Origin: Acidobacteria subdivision 2 bacterium RH1 MAG20
Lineage (GTDB): Bacteria; Acidobacteriota; Terriglobia; Terriglobales; Acidobacteriaceae
Length of the DNA: 22,924 bases
Direction of reading: 5' to 3'
NCBI GenBank assembly: GCA_002197545.1
Contig: NFUO01000131.1
Location: forward strand, 1-22,924
The first letter of the stretch is position 1. Each line of letters opens with the position of its first letter. The position numbers and the translations under genes were made by a program. A model generated the notes under the pieces. That model had not been told where the DNA came from. It saw only the letters and a list, made by a program, of their open reading frames with translations, and did not search any database. Positions 8,160 to 15,638 of the stretch are shown here, piece after piece.

Positions 8160-8558
8160 ATGAACCTCACCGATCCAGTAGCAGACTTTCTGACCCGCAT
8201 CCGCAACTCCATCCGTGCGCGCCACCAGAAGCTTGATGTTCCTGCCTCCAAGCTCAAGGCCGAGATTGCCCGCATCCTCAAGGAAGAGGGCTACATCGCG
8301 AACTACAAGCCCACGGAAGAGGGCGGCCAGAAGGTCATCCGCGTTTATCTCAAGTACGGCCCGAACAACGAAGCCGTCATCCGCGACCTGCAGCGCGTCT
8401 CGCGTCCCGGTTGCCGTGTGTACCTCGGCCGCGATGAGATCCGCCGCGTTCAGGGCGGCCTCGGCATCTCCATCATGACCACCCCCAAGGGCGTCATGAC
8501 CGGTCGTCAGGCCCGCCGCGAAGGTGTCGGCGGAGAGATCCTCTGCGAAGTCTGGTAA
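8160..8558 (+). CDS. rpsH: 30S ribosomal protein S8
   Basis: A 132-residue S8, a primary 16S rRNA binder of the platform. It begins MNLTDPVADFLTRIRNS and ends with the diagnostic GEILCEVW, after the STxxG-type region here read as GISIMTTPKGVMTGRQARRE. AAGGAGAATGA precedes the ATG. In E. coli it represses its own operon. Length and motifs are normal. Confidence 0.98.
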   Translation: MNLTDPVADFLTRIRNSIRARHQKLDVPASKLKAEIARILKEEGYIANYKPTEEGGQKVIRVYLKYGPNNEAVIRDLQRVSRPGCRVYLGRDEIRRVQGGLGISIMTTPKGVMTGRQARREGVGGEILCEVW

Positions 8559-8605
8559 AGCAAAATAAACCAGATCTTTTGTTTTTGCATTTGAGCTTTA
8601 GGCTC
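8557..8605 (+). other. Stem-loops after rpsH
   Basis: GCAAAA (8560-8565) pairs with TTTTGC (8583-8588), just after the stop. In this copy G-C and C-G pairs stand where the rpsJ, rplE and rpmJ elements have A-T and G-T pairs, which keeps the pairing. A second small hairpin, GAGC (8593-8596) with GCTC (8602-8605) around TTTAG, follows. Confidence 0.4.
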
Positions 8606-8666
8606 GCCGGCTGCAGTGGAACAGGCGTCAAGTCTGCGACTCGCAAGCCACAAGAAGGAATTGAAA

Positions 8667-9206
8667 ATGTCACGCATTGGCAAAAAGCCGATCCCCATGC
8701 CCGCCGGCGTCAAGTACACCGTTAACGGCAACACCGTTCTCGTCGAAGGTCCCAAGGGCAAAGTCACCGCGATGCTTCCCGGTGGAATCGCCCTCGTCCA
8801 GAAGGACGGCAATCTCGTCGCCGAACGTCAGGAAGACAAGCAGGCGGCCTTCCACGGTCTCGCCCGCGCACTCGTCTTCAACGCAGTCACCGGCGTTACG
8901 ACCGGATGGACCAAGGAGCTCGATGTCGTCGGTATCGGCTATCGTGTGGAGATGAAGGGCAAGAACATGGTCGTCTTCACCCTTGGCTACTCGCACCCGA
9001 TTGAGTTCCCTTTGCCGGCAGGCATCGAAGTTGCCATCGACCCCAAACAGACCCACGTCACCATCTCCGGCATCGATCGCCAGAAGGTCGGCCAGATTGC
9101 CGCCGATATGCGTGCACTCCGCAAGCCCGATCCTTACAAGAACAAGGGCGTCCGCTACACCGGCGAGAAGCTGAAGAAAAAGGTCGGCAAGACCGGAGCG
9201 AAGTAG
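8667..9206 (+). CDS. rplF: 50S ribosomal protein L6
   Basis: A 179-residue L6, near the base of the L7/L12 stalk and the sarcin-ricin loop. The start [15 protein letters not shown] at 8667 is preceded by AAGAAGGAA; an upstream in-frame ATG at 8616 would add 17 non-family residues. The C-terminal signature [15 protein letters not shown] is seen as [17 protein letters not shown], followed by [12 protein letters not shown]. Two L6 domains of about 80 residues each fit the length. Confidence 0.97.
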   Translation: MSRIGKKPIPMPAGVKYTVNGNTVLVEGPKGKVTAMLPGGIALVQKDGNLVAERQEDKQAAFHGLARALVFNAVTGVTTGWTKELDVVGIGYRVEMKGKNMVVFTLGYSHPIEFPLPAGIEVAIDPKQTHVTISGIDRQKVGQIAADMRALRKPDPYKNKGVRYTGEKLKKKVGKTGAK

Positions 9207-9213
9207 ACCCTTC

Positions 9214-9256
9214 GCGGGGCAGAGATTGAATCTTGTTATTCTTGTCTCTGCCTCGC
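9214..9256 (+). promoter_or_regulatory. 12-bp imperfect hairpin in the rplF-rplR spacer
   Basis: GCGGGGCAGAGA (9214-9225) pairs with TCTCTGCCTCGC (9245-9256), with one G-T pair and no mismatch, around a 19-base AT-rich loop. It starts 8 bases after the rplF stop and has no T-run after it, so it is not a standard terminator. It is the longest stem in the spc block. Confidence 0.5.
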
Positions 9257-9319
9257 ACAACGTACTAAGACCGAACGTCGTCAGCACTCTGGCGACGCCA
9301 CTAGGAAGGAAAGCAAATT

Positions 9320-9685
9320 ATGATCAATCCCCGTCAACGCAACGTCATCCGCCAGCGCGTCCACACGCGCATCCGCGAGAAGATGTCCGGCACCGCCGAG
9401 CGCCCGCGTCTCAACGTCTACCGCTCGCTCAACCACATCTACACGCAGCTGATCGACGACCTCAATGGCGTCACCATCGCCTCGGCTTCCTCGATGGGCA
9501 AAAAGGGCGAAGAGAAGAACTACGGTGGCAACATCGCCGCCGCTGCCGAAGTGGGCAAGCTCATCGCTCAGCGCGCGCAGGAGAAGGGCATCAAGAAGAT
9601 TGTGTTCGACCGTGGCGGCTATCTGTATCACGGCCGCGTCAAGGCCCTCGCCGATGCTGCTCGCGAAGCGGGACTCGATTTCTAA
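9320..9685 (+). CDS. rplR: 50S ribosomal protein L18
   Basis: A 121-residue L18, which with L5 anchors 5S rRNA. It has [48 protein letters not shown] (partly quoted) and ends [13 protein letters not shown], all standard. GGAAGGAAAGC precedes the ATG. rpsE starts 46 bases after the stop. Confidence 0.98.
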   Translation: MINPRQRNVIRQRVHTRIREKMSGTAERPRLNVYRSLNHIYTQLIDDLNGVTIASASSMGKKGEEKNYGGNIAAAAEVGKLIAQRAQEKGIKKIVFDRGGYLYHGRVKALADAAREAGLDF

Positions 9686-9731
9686 GGACCAGGCGCCCCA
9701 AGCGGCAGCCAGAAAGCTGGATGAAGACATT

Positions 9732-10238
9732 ATGGCAATGAAGAAAAAAATCGACGCGAACCGGCTCAACCTGAAGGATGAAGTCGTTTCCATCAATCGC
9801 GTCACCAAGGTCGTCAAAGGCGGCAAGAACATGTCCTTCGCCGCTCTCGTCGTCATCGGTGATCCCGGCGAAGGCGTGGTCGGATACGGTTCGGGCAAGG
9901 CCAAGGAAGTTCCCCAGGCGATCCGCAAGGGAATCGAAGCGGCCAAGAAGAACCTGCACAAGGTCAACCTCACCGAGACCACGATTCCGCACCAGGTGCT
10001 GGGCCACTTTGGCGCGGGTCAGGTCATGCTGAAGCCTGCCGCCGAAGGTACCGGCATCATCGCGGGCAAGACGGTTCGCGCCGTCATGACCGCCGCCGGC
10101 GTCCAGAACGTGCTCACCAAGTCGCTGGGCACCGCCAACCCGCACAACGTCATCAAGGCCACCTTCGACGCTCTCATCCAGCTTCGCAACAAGGCCGAAG
10201 TCGCCGCTTTGCGCGGTAAGGCAGTCGAAGAGCTTTAG
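9732..10238 (+). CDS. rpsE: 30S ribosomal protein S5
   Basis: A 168-residue S5, important for decoding accuracy and mRNA unwinding. The double-stranded RNA-binding-like N-domain holds [19 protein letters not shown] and [19 protein letters not shown]; the C-domain holds [19 protein letters not shown] and [19 protein letters not shown] 9732 is chosen over ATG 9738, two codons later, because GGA at 9719-9721 is better placed; the Shine-Dalgarno is weak either way. In-frame sequence upstream runs through rplR and is not coding in this frame. Confidence 0.97.
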   Translation: MAMKKKIDANRLNLKDEVVSINRVTKVVKGGKNMSFAALVVIGDPGEGVVGYGSGKAKEVPQAIRKGIEAAKKNLHKVNLTETTIPHQVLGHFGAGQVMLKPAAEGTGIIAGKTVRAVMTAAGVQNVLTKSLGTANPHNVIKATFDALIQLRNKAEVAALRGKAVEEL

Positions 10239-10274
10239 CTCTTCGCTCAAAAGATTCAGAGGAGCTCTAGTTCA

Positions 10275-10469
10275 ATGGCAACCAACAATGCAATCGCCAA
10301 AATCAAGCTGCAGTACTTCCGTTCCAAGATCTGCACTCCGGTCAAGCACAAGCTCGTCATCAAGGGCCTCGGCTTTACCCGTCTTAACCAGGTCGTCGAG
10401 CGCGAAGACACGCCATCCATTCGTGGCATGGTCGCAAAGGTTCCGCATCTCGTCCGCGTCGTCGACTAG
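10275..10469 (+). CDS. rpmD: 50S ribosomal protein L30
   Basis: A 64-residue L30. The core is IKLQYFRSKICTPVKHK, then LGFTRLNQVVEREDTPSIRGMV and VPHLVRVVD, the usual ferredoxin-like short bacterial form. AGAGGAGC precedes the start. L30 is absent from some bacterial phyla, so its presence here is worth noting for taxonomy. A 143-base spacer with a repeat element follows. Confidence 0.96.
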   Translation: MATNNAIAKIKLQYFRSKICTPVKHKLVIKGLGFTRLNQVVEREDTPSIRGMVAKVPHLVRVVD

Positions 10470-10493
10470 TTTCAACGCCGGTAACCGAGTGTT

Positions 10494-10560
10494 AAGGGCA
10501 CGGCTTCAGCCGTGCCGCACAATTCAGGACACGACGGGGCTTTAGCCCCTGAGGTCAAAT
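10494..10560 (+). repeat. Composite two-hairpin spacer element, copy 2 (before rplO)
   Basis: This is the cleanest copy. GGCACGGC (10497-10504) pairs with GCCGTGCC (10509-10516) around TTCA, then GGGGC (10536-10540) pairs with GCCCC (10545-10549) around TTTA, followed by TGAGGTCAAAT. The second half matches copy 1 at 5091-5111 (CGACGGGGC, AGCCCC, GAGG). From memory such elements are common between genes in Terriglobia genomes; I could not verify that. Confidence 0.65.
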
Positions 10561-10612
10561 TCAAATGCGAGTCGGTCAGCCAACGAGCGGACTGGCGTTA
10601 AGCGAGGAAACA

Positions 10613-11074
10613 ATGGCAATCCGTAATCTTTCCAATCTCCGCGCCCCCAAAAAGGCCAACGAAAACAAGAAGCGTGTCGGGCGCGGTATGGGCTCCGGCA
10701 TCGGTAAGACCTCCGGACGCGGCCACAAGGGTCAGGGTTCGCGCTCAGGCTCCAGCCTCATGCGCGGCTTCGAAGGCGGCCAGATGCCCCTTCACCGCCG
10801 TCTGCCCAAGCGCGGCTTTACCAACATCTTCCGCGTCGAGTATCAGGTCCTCGGCCTCGACCGCATCGCCGAGATCAACGCTGCCTCCAACGAGACTGAG
10901 TTTACCCTCGACAAGATCGTCGCTCTCGGTCTCTTGCGCAAGAAGAAGGGTCTCATTAAGGTGCTCAACAACGGAGAGCTGAAGACCGCCGTCACCGTCC
11001 ACGCGCACAAGTTTTCCAAGACCGCTCAGGAAGCAATCGAGAAGGCTGGCGGCAAGGCCGTCCTCATCGGCTAA
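10613..11074 (+). CDS. rplO: 50S ribosomal protein L15
   Basis: A 153-residue L15, a late 50S assembly protein. The Gly-rich N-terminal arm with KRVGRGMGSGIGKTSGRGHK (residues around 20-40) and the following FEGGQMPLHRRLPKRGF are clear. ATG 10613 is preceded by GCGAGGAAAC; an upstream in-frame ATG at 10565 would add 16 residues with no family match. It sits directly before secY, as is usual. Confidence 0.97.
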   Translation: MAIRNLSNLRAPKKANENKKRVGRGMGSGIGKTSGRGHKGQGSRSGSSLMRGFEGGQMPLHRRLPKRGFTNIFRVEYQVLGLDRIAEINAASNETEFTLDKIVALGLLRKKKGLIKVLNNGELKTAVTVHAHKFSKTAQEAIEKAGGKAVLIG

Positions 11075-11160
11075 GTAGCATTTAGAATCTATGGCAGCGA
11101 GGGTTGCGCCTTCGCTGCCGGTTCATCCGTAGCAGGTTTCACCCCGAGGTCCACTCTCCG

Positions 11161-12570
11161 ATGTTCGAGAAATTCGCAAACATCTTCCGTATCGCCGACT
11201 TGCGCAAGCGCGTACTTTTCACGCTTGCCATGCTGGCCGTCTACCGCCTCGGGTCGCACATCCCCACCCCCGGCATCAACGCCGACATGCTGGCCCAGTA
11301 TTTCAATCAGAACTCCGGCTCTGCCCTCGGCCTGGTCGATCTCTTCTCTGGCGGAAACCTCCGCAAGCTGACGGTCTTCGCCCTCGGCATCATGCCGTAC
11401 ATTACCGCCTCCATCATCTTCCAACTGCTCACGGTTATTTATGAGCCGTTGGCGAAGCTGCAGAAGGAAGGCGAACTGGGCCGCCGCAAGATCACCCAAT
11501 GGACCCGTTACGTTACCATCATGCTGGGCATCGTCCAGTCCTTTGCGATTGCGCTGACCCTCACCAGCACCACGACTGGCGATTCAATGGTCACCATCTC
11601 CAAGGGCCTGTTCGTTCCCCTCTGCGTGCTCACCCTCACCGCTGGTACAGGCTTTGTCATGTGGCTCGGTGAGCAGATCACCGATCGCGGCATCGGCAAC
11701 GGCATGTCCCTGCTGATCTTTGCCGGTATCGTCGTCGGTCTGCCCGCGGGCATCGGCGACCTCTGGCAGAAGGCCCGCGACTATACCTGGGGCGCCTTTA
11801 CTCCTTTTGCTCTCGTGATTCTCATCGCCGGTATGCTTGCCGTCGTGGCCTTCATTGTCTACGTCGAAAAGGCCGAGCGTCGCATCCCGGTCCAGTATGC
11901 CAAACGCATCGTCGGTCGCAAGATGATGGGTGGGCAATCGACGCATCTCCCGTTGAAGGTCAACTCCGGCGGCGTGATGCCCGTCATCTTCGCTGCCTCC
12001 ATCCTTTCCGCGCCGCTGCTCTTCTCCGGTGCCACCATCTTCGGCTACTCGCTCCACGACTCGCCCTTCTTCGGCCCGCTCTTCCGCGCTCTCGGCCCCG
12101 GCGAGCCCTGGTACGTCTTTCTCTACTGCGTCGCCATCGTCTTCTTTGCCTACTTCTATATCTCCATCGTCTTCCGTCCCGACGACATTGCGGATAACAT
12201 GCGCAAGTATGGCGGCTTCATTCCCGGCATCCGCCCCGGCAAGCGCACTGCTGACTTCATCAACGACGTCCTCACCCGCATCACGCTTGTCGGCGGCGTC
12301 TACCTCATCATCATCTCGCTTATTCCGATGCTCCTTATCAGCGGCATCCATTTCAACCATCTCTGGCTTATCGGTGGAGTATTCGACCGAATGCCAACCT
12401 GGGTGACGAACGGCTTGGGCGTCAGCTTCTACTTTGGCGGCACCTCGCTGCTCATCGTCGTAGGCGTGGCGATGGACACCGCCCAGCAGATTGAAGCCCA
12501 GCTCGTCATGCGCCATTACGAAGGCTTCACTCCCCGGAGCGGACGCATTCGTGGCCGCAAGAGCTGGTAG
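11161..12570 (+). CDS. secY: Preprotein translocase subunit SecY
   Basis: A 469-residue integral membrane protein, the channel of the SecYEG translocon. It begins MFEKFANIFRIADLRKRV with the first membrane segment LFTLAMLAVYRLG, the plug region after GINADML, and about ten hydrophobic segments. The cytosolic loop C5 (RPDDIADNMRKYGGFIPGIRPGK, partly quoted) and the C-terminal DTAQQIEAQLVMRHYEGF are diagnostic. The Shine-Dalgarno is GAGG at 11146-11149. An in-frame ATG at 11104 is open but not family-like. The adk gene follows within 13 bases. Confidence 0.98.
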   Translation: MFEKFANIFRIADLRKRVLFTLAMLAVYRLGSHIPTPGINADMLAQYFNQNSGSALGLVDLFSGGNLRKLTVFALGIMPYITASIIFQLLTVIYEPLAKLQKEGELGRRKITQWTRYVTIMLGIVQSFAIALTLTSTTTGDSMVTISKGLFVPLCVLTLTAGTGFVMWLGEQITDRGIGNGMSLLIFAGIVVGLPAGIGDLWQKARDYTWGAFTPFALVILIAGMLAVVAFIVYVEKAERRIPVQYAKRIVGRKMMGGQSTHLPLKVNSGGVMPVIFAASILSAPLLFSGATIFGYSLHDSPFFGPLFRALGPGEPWYVFLYCVAIVFFAYFYISIVFRPDDIADNMRKYGGFIPGIRPGKRTADFINDVLTRITLVGGVYLIIISLIPMLLISGIHFNHLWLIGGVFDRMPTWVTNGLGVSFYFGGTSLLIVVGVAMDTAQQIEAQLVMRHYEGFTPRSGRIRGRKSW

Positions 12571-12583
12571 GGAAGTGCCAACA

Positions 12584-13303
12584 TTGACGACTGATTCTGT
12601 AACCTCTCATACTCCCGCCTCGGCAGACATTACTTTTCTGCCCGGGCCGGTCCTCCTTTTAGGCGCTCCCGGAGTAGGCAAGGGAACGCAGGCTCAGCTT
12701 TTGATGGCAGCCTTCGGTATCCCGCAGATCTCTACCGGAGATATCCTCCGCGAGAACATCGCGAAGGGAACGGAACTTGGGAAAGCCGCCAAGTCCCTCA
12801 TGGACCAGGGACAGCTTGTTCCCGATCATATGGTCAACGACATGGTGCAGGCTCGCCTTACCGGCGACGACGTCCACTCCGGCTACATCCTCGACGGCTT
12901 CCCTCGCACTCTCGCCCAGGCCACCTGGCTCGATGCCCATCTCCCTATCTTTCGCGAAACGCCTCCACTGGTAGCCATCAACATCCGGGTCGATGAGAGC
13001 GAACTTCTCCGCCGCATCACGGGCCGTCGCATCTGCGCTGCCTGCAAACACATCTACAACATCTACTCGCATCCGCCAGCGAAACCGGGCGTTTGTGATA
13101 TCGATGGCAGCCCGCTCCAGCATCGCAGCGATGATACGGAAGCAGCCTTCGCCGAACGAATGAAGGCCTACGATTCTCTGACTGCCCCGGTGATCGAGCA
13201 CTACCGCGCCAGCAATCGCTTCCGCGAGGTAGACGGTTCGGCTCCCGTGGAGCAGGTAGCTCAAAGCATCGTCGCTGCCCTCAAAGAGCTTCGCCAGGCA
13301 TAA
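12584..13303 (+). CDS. adk: Adenylate kinase, zinc-type lid
   Basis: Interconverts ATP + AMP and 2 ADP. From a TTG start it has 239 residues: P-loop GAPGVGKGTQ (about 27-36), STGDILRENI, LDGFPRT and the lid with C-x2-C-x16-C-x2-D (CAAC ... CDID), the Cys3-Asp zinc site known from Bacillus. No good ATG exists; TTG 12584 sits 10 bases after TAGGGA, while GTG 12575 is too close to it. The ATG at 12491 lies inside secY. The N-terminal ~20 residues before the P-loop strand are poorly conserved, so the start is uncertain. Confidence 0.95.
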   Translation: MTTDSVTSHTPASADITFLPGPVLLLGAPGVGKGTQAQLLMAAFGIPQISTGDILRENIAKGTELGKAAKSLMDQGQLVPDHMVNDMVQARLTGDDVHSGYILDGFPRTLAQATWLDAHLPIFRETPPLVAINIRVDESELLRRITGRRICAACKHIYNIYSHPPAKPGVCDIDGSPLQHRSDDTEAAFAERMKAYDSLTAPVIEHYRASNRFREVDGSAPVEQVAQSIVAALKELRQA

Positions 13304-13318
13304 TTCGGTTTCATAAAA

Positions 13319-14068
13319 ATGTCCATACTCATCAAATCGCCCGCAGAGATCGAGAAGATGCGGATCTCCGGCAAGGCCCTCCGCCAGGTCCACGACGCCA
13401 TCGCGCCCTTCGTCAAGCCGGGCGCCACTACGATGGACCTTGAAAACGTCGCCGTCCGCAAAATCGCCGAACTCGGCGCCATCGCCGCCTTCAAGGGCTA
13501 CCATGGCTATCCCGCCGCTCTCTGCACGTCAATCAATGACGAGGTCGTCCACGGCATCCCCAGCGAAAAGCGCGTCTTCAACGAAGGAGACATCGTCTCT
13601 ATCGACTGCGGAGTCATCATCGACGGCTTCTACTCGGATGCCGCCATGACCTATCCGGTCGGCAAGGTCAACCCCGAGACTCACAAGCTTCTTGATGTCA
13701 CCCTGGCCTCTCTCGAAGCGGCTATTCAGCAATGTCAGGTAGGCGGACGTCTCTTCGACATCTCCGCTGCCGTTCAGCAGATGTGTGAGGCTGAAGGTTT
13801 TGGAGTGGTGAGGGACTTCGTCGGCCACGGCATCGGCAAATCCATGCACGAAGACCCTCAACTCCCCAACTTCGGCACCGCCGGCAAAGGCCCCCGGCTC
13901 AAGGCGGGCATGGTCCTCGCCATCGAGCCTATGATCAACGCCGGAAGCCCCGAAGTTCGCGTCCTCAAGGACGGCTGGACGGCGGTCACCGTCGACGGCA
14001 GCTACAGCGCCCATTTCGAGCACACCGTAGCCATCACAAAAGATGGCCCCCGGGTGCTCACCCGTTAG
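13319..14068 (+). CDS. map: Methionine aminopeptidase, type I
   Basis: A 249-residue M24 peptidase that removes the initiator Met from new proteins. The five metal ligands are visible: Asp96 (SIDCG), Asp107 (YSDAAM), His170 (GHGIG), Glu203 (AIEPM) and Glu234 (FEHT), with catalytic His79 (VVHG) and His177. There is no zinc-finger N-terminal domain, which is type Ia. It lies 15 bases after adk with no clear Shine-Dalgarno before the ATG, so re-initiation after adk is possible. A 168-base structured spacer to infA follows. Confidence 0.98.
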   Translation: MSILIKSPAEIEKMRISGKALRQVHDAIAPFVKPGATTMDLENVAVRKIAELGAIAAFKGYHGYPAALCTSINDEVVHGIPSEKRVFNEGDIVSIDCGVIIDGFYSDAAMTYPVGKVNPETHKLLDVTLASLEAAIQQCQVGGRLFDISAAVQQMCEAEGFGVVRDFVGHGIGKSMHEDPQLPNFGTAGKGPRLKAGMVLAIEPMINAGSPEVRVLKDGWTAVTVDGSYSAHFEHTVAITKDGPRVLTR

Positions 14069-14236
14069 GAAAATACCCCCATTTCGGGGTATGATAAAAG
14101 ATGCTGCGTGTGCAAACCCGCAGTTGCGTCAAGAGTGGACGTCAACCCACTGAAAAGATTCAAGTAGCGGTTTCGTAAACGCTGAAGCAATTGCGAAAAC
14201 TCGGGAATCAACCCCGGGCTTTCCAAAGGAGATCGT
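14069..14236 (+). promoter_or_regulatory. Structured leader of infA with possible internal promoter
   Basis: Directly after map, ATACCCC (14073-14079) pairs with GGGGTAT (14086-14092). CTGCG/CGCAG near 14104-14123 and AGC-GTTT/AAAC-GCT near 14167-14184 give smaller stems. TATGAT at 14090-14095 looks like a -10 box, but the best -35 (TTAGGA, 14065-14070) is weak with a 19-base gap. The leader ends in AAAGGAGATCGT, a very strong ribosome binding site. Both regulatory readings are tentative. Confidence 0.35.
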
Positions 14237-14455
14237 TTGTCGAAGGAAGATGCAATTGAAGTCATGGCAGTCGTCGTAGAAACTCTGCCGAACGCCATGT
14301 TCAAGGTCGAGCTTGAAAACAAGCATCAGGCCCTGGCGCACGTCTCCGGACGTATGCGCAAAAACTTCATCCGCATCCTCCCCGGCGACCGTGTTGCGAT
14401 TGAGCTCAGTCCGTACGACCTCAACCGTGGCCGCATCGTCTACCGTTACAAGTAG
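14237..14455 (+). CDS. infA: Translation initiation factor IF-1
   Basis: A 72-residue S1/OB-fold protein that binds the 30S A-site during initiation. It reads [19 protein letters not shown], then [30 protein letters not shown] (partly quoted) and ends RIVYRYK, a full standard IF-1. The start codon is TTG, preceded 5-6 bases upstream by the near-perfect AAAGGAGATC. No nearby ATG gives a full-length protein. TTG on such a core gene, paired with a strong site, suggests tuned expression. Confidence 0.97.
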   Translation: MSKEDAIEVMAVVVETLPNAMFKVELENKHQALAHVSGRMRKNFIRILPGDRVAIELSPYDLNRGRIVYRYK

Positions 14456-14484
14456 ACAATCCCCGGCTGTATCGATTTGTTTAA

Positions 14485-14541
14485 GCGCGGCTTCCGCCGT
14501 GCTCTCTTGTGCACCACGCCAACGGGAGTTTAGCCCCGAGG
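14485..14541 (+). repeat. Composite two-hairpin spacer element, copy 3 (before rpmJ), degenerate
   Basis: GCGCGGC (14485-14491) pairs with GCCGTGC (14496-14502), 7 pairs with one G-T, around TTCC. The second part, ACGGGAGTTTAGCCCCGAGG (14522-14541), matches the rplO copy in sequence but retains only a 3-bp stem. It ends before the rpmJ Shine-Dalgarno AGAAGGGAA. Confidence 0.5.
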
Positions 14542-14562
14542 CACGACTTAGAAGGGAATCAA

Positions 14563-14676
14563 ATGAAGGTCCGAGCATCTGTAAAGAAGATTTGCGACAA
14601 GTGCAAAGTCATCCACCGCCGCGGCGTCGTTCGTGTCATCTGCGAGAACGCCAAGCACAAGCAGCGTCAGGGATAA
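14563..14676 (+). CDS. rpmJ: 50S ribosomal protein L36, zinc-binding form
   Basis: A 37-residue protein beginning [14 protein letters not shown] and ending KHKQRQG. The zinc ligands Cys11, Cys14, Cys27 and His32 are all present, so this is the C+ form. AGAAGGGAATCAA precedes the ATG. L36 is the last small protein to join the 50S subunit, near the base of the stalk. It follows infA, its usual neighbour. Confidence 0.97.
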   Translation: MKVRASVKKICDKCKVIHRRGVVRVICENAKHKQRQG

Positions 14677-14834
14677 AGAAAAATAAGCAGAAGTATTGTT
14701 ATTTTTTCATATCCCGTCCGGCTCCTGCGGGCTAGTTAGCCGAAGTCAAGGCTTGCGTTGAACCCGCCGGACAAACCGAAGACCGTCAACCCGCTCCCCG
14801 ACCAGTTCCAGGAGCCTAACCGAAAAGGACCCCC
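14677..14834 (+). promoter_or_regulatory. rpsM leader: A/U stem-loop followed by three-way-junction fold
   Basis: GAAAAATAA (14678-14686) pairs with TTATTTTTT (14699-14707), 9 pairs with one G-T. Then GTCCGGC (14716-14722) pairs perfectly with GCCGGAC (14766-14772), enclosing GGCT/AGCC (14730-14733 with 14738-14741) and TCAA/TTGA (14746-14749 with 14758-14761). In E. coli S4 represses the alpha operon by binding a leader pseudoknot at rpsM; this leader is in the same place, but homology is not shown. Confidence 0.4.
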
Positions 14835-15215
14835 ATGGCACGTATTGCTGGAGTCGATGTCCCTAATAACAAACAGGCGCGCATCGGTCTCACTTACATC
14901 TTCGGCATCGGCGACTCCCGCGCGGCGAAGATCCTTGCGAAGGCGGACGTCGATCCCTTCGCCAAGATCGCGACCCTTGACGAGGACCAGTTGAACCGCA
15001 TCCGTCAGGTCATCGAAGCAGAGGGCCAGATCGAAGGCGACCTCCGCAAGGACGTCTCGCTCAACATCAAGCGCCTCATCGAAATTCAGTCCTACCGTGG
15101 CCTTCGCCATCGCCGCAGCCTGCCTGTCCGCGGCCAGCGTACCCACACCAACGCTCGCACCCGCAAAGGCCCGCGCAAGGGAACCGTTGCCGGTAAGAAG
15201 AAAGCGACGAAATAA
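14835..15215 (+). CDS. rpsM: 30S ribosomal protein S13
   Basis: A 126-residue S13, in the 30S head contacting P-site tRNA and 50S bridges. It begins [21 protein letters not shown], in part quoted, with the helix-two-turn-helix [17 protein letters not shown] and the tail [20 protein letters not shown] then [18 protein letters not shown] precedes the start. The stop codon TAA is followed at once by the rpsK ATG (0-base gap), so the two are likely coupled. Confidence 0.98.
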   Translation: MARIAGVDVPNNKQARIGLTYIFGIGDSRAAKILAKADVDPFAKIATLDEDQLNRIRQVIEAEGQIEGDLRKDVSLNIKRLIEIQSYRGLRHRRSLPVRGQRTHTNARTRKGPRKGTVAGKKKATK

Positions 15216-15638
15216 ATGGCGAAGACACAGAACACCAAAGCTGCCGGCAAGACTGGCAAGAACAAGAAGTTCAAGAAGCGCGAGCGCAAGAACGTTCCAT
15301 TTGGCCTCGTCTTCATCCAGGCATCGTTCAACAACACCATCGTCACCATCACCGACCAGGCTGGCAACACGCTCTCCTGGAAGAGCAGCGGTTCGCTCGG
15401 CTTCCGCGGCTCCCGCAAGGGAACCCCGTTCGCAGCGCAGCAGGCCGCCGTCGGTGCTGCCAACGCAGCCCGCGACCACGGTCTCCGCTCGGTGGATGTG
15501 CGTGTCTCCGGTCCCGGCTCCGGTCGCGAGTCCGCAATCCGCGCCCTCGCCACCACCGGCATCGAGGTCCGCAGCATCCGCGACGTTACGCCGATGCCGC
15601 ACAACGGCTGCCGCCCGCCCAAGCGCCGCCGTGTCTGA
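15216..15638 (+). CDS. rpsK: 30S ribosomal protein S11
   Basis: A 140-residue S11, on the platform beside the E-site. The core from about residue 27 has [21 protein letters not shown], in part, then [17 protein letters not shown] and the diagnostic end [18 protein letters not shown]. The first 25 residues are Lys-rich. It has no spacer from rpsM and is probably coupled to it. The rpsD leader follows. Confidence 0.98.
   Translation: MAKTQNTKAAGKTGKNKKFKKRERKNVPFGLVFIQASFNNTIVTITDQAGNTLSWKSSGSLGFRGSRKGTPFAAQQAAVGAANAARDHGLRSVDVRVSGPGSGRESAIRALATTGIEVRSIRDVTPMPHNGCRPPKRRRV

Noticed and set aside
11584..12516. 310-codon minus-strand open frame opposite secY
   Set aside because: It is very Asp/Glu/His-rich with no domain, and secY on the other strand is intact and highly conserved.
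12491..12583. Upstream ATG for adenylate kinase inside secY
   Set aside because: It would overlap secY by 80 bases and add 31 residues unlike any Adk; the TTG at 12584 with a good Shine-Dalgarno is preferred.
14101..14178. A 25-codon small open frame (ATG to TAA) inside the infA leader
   Set aside because: It has no Shine-Dalgarno and no recognisable sequence; short open frames of this size are expected by chance.
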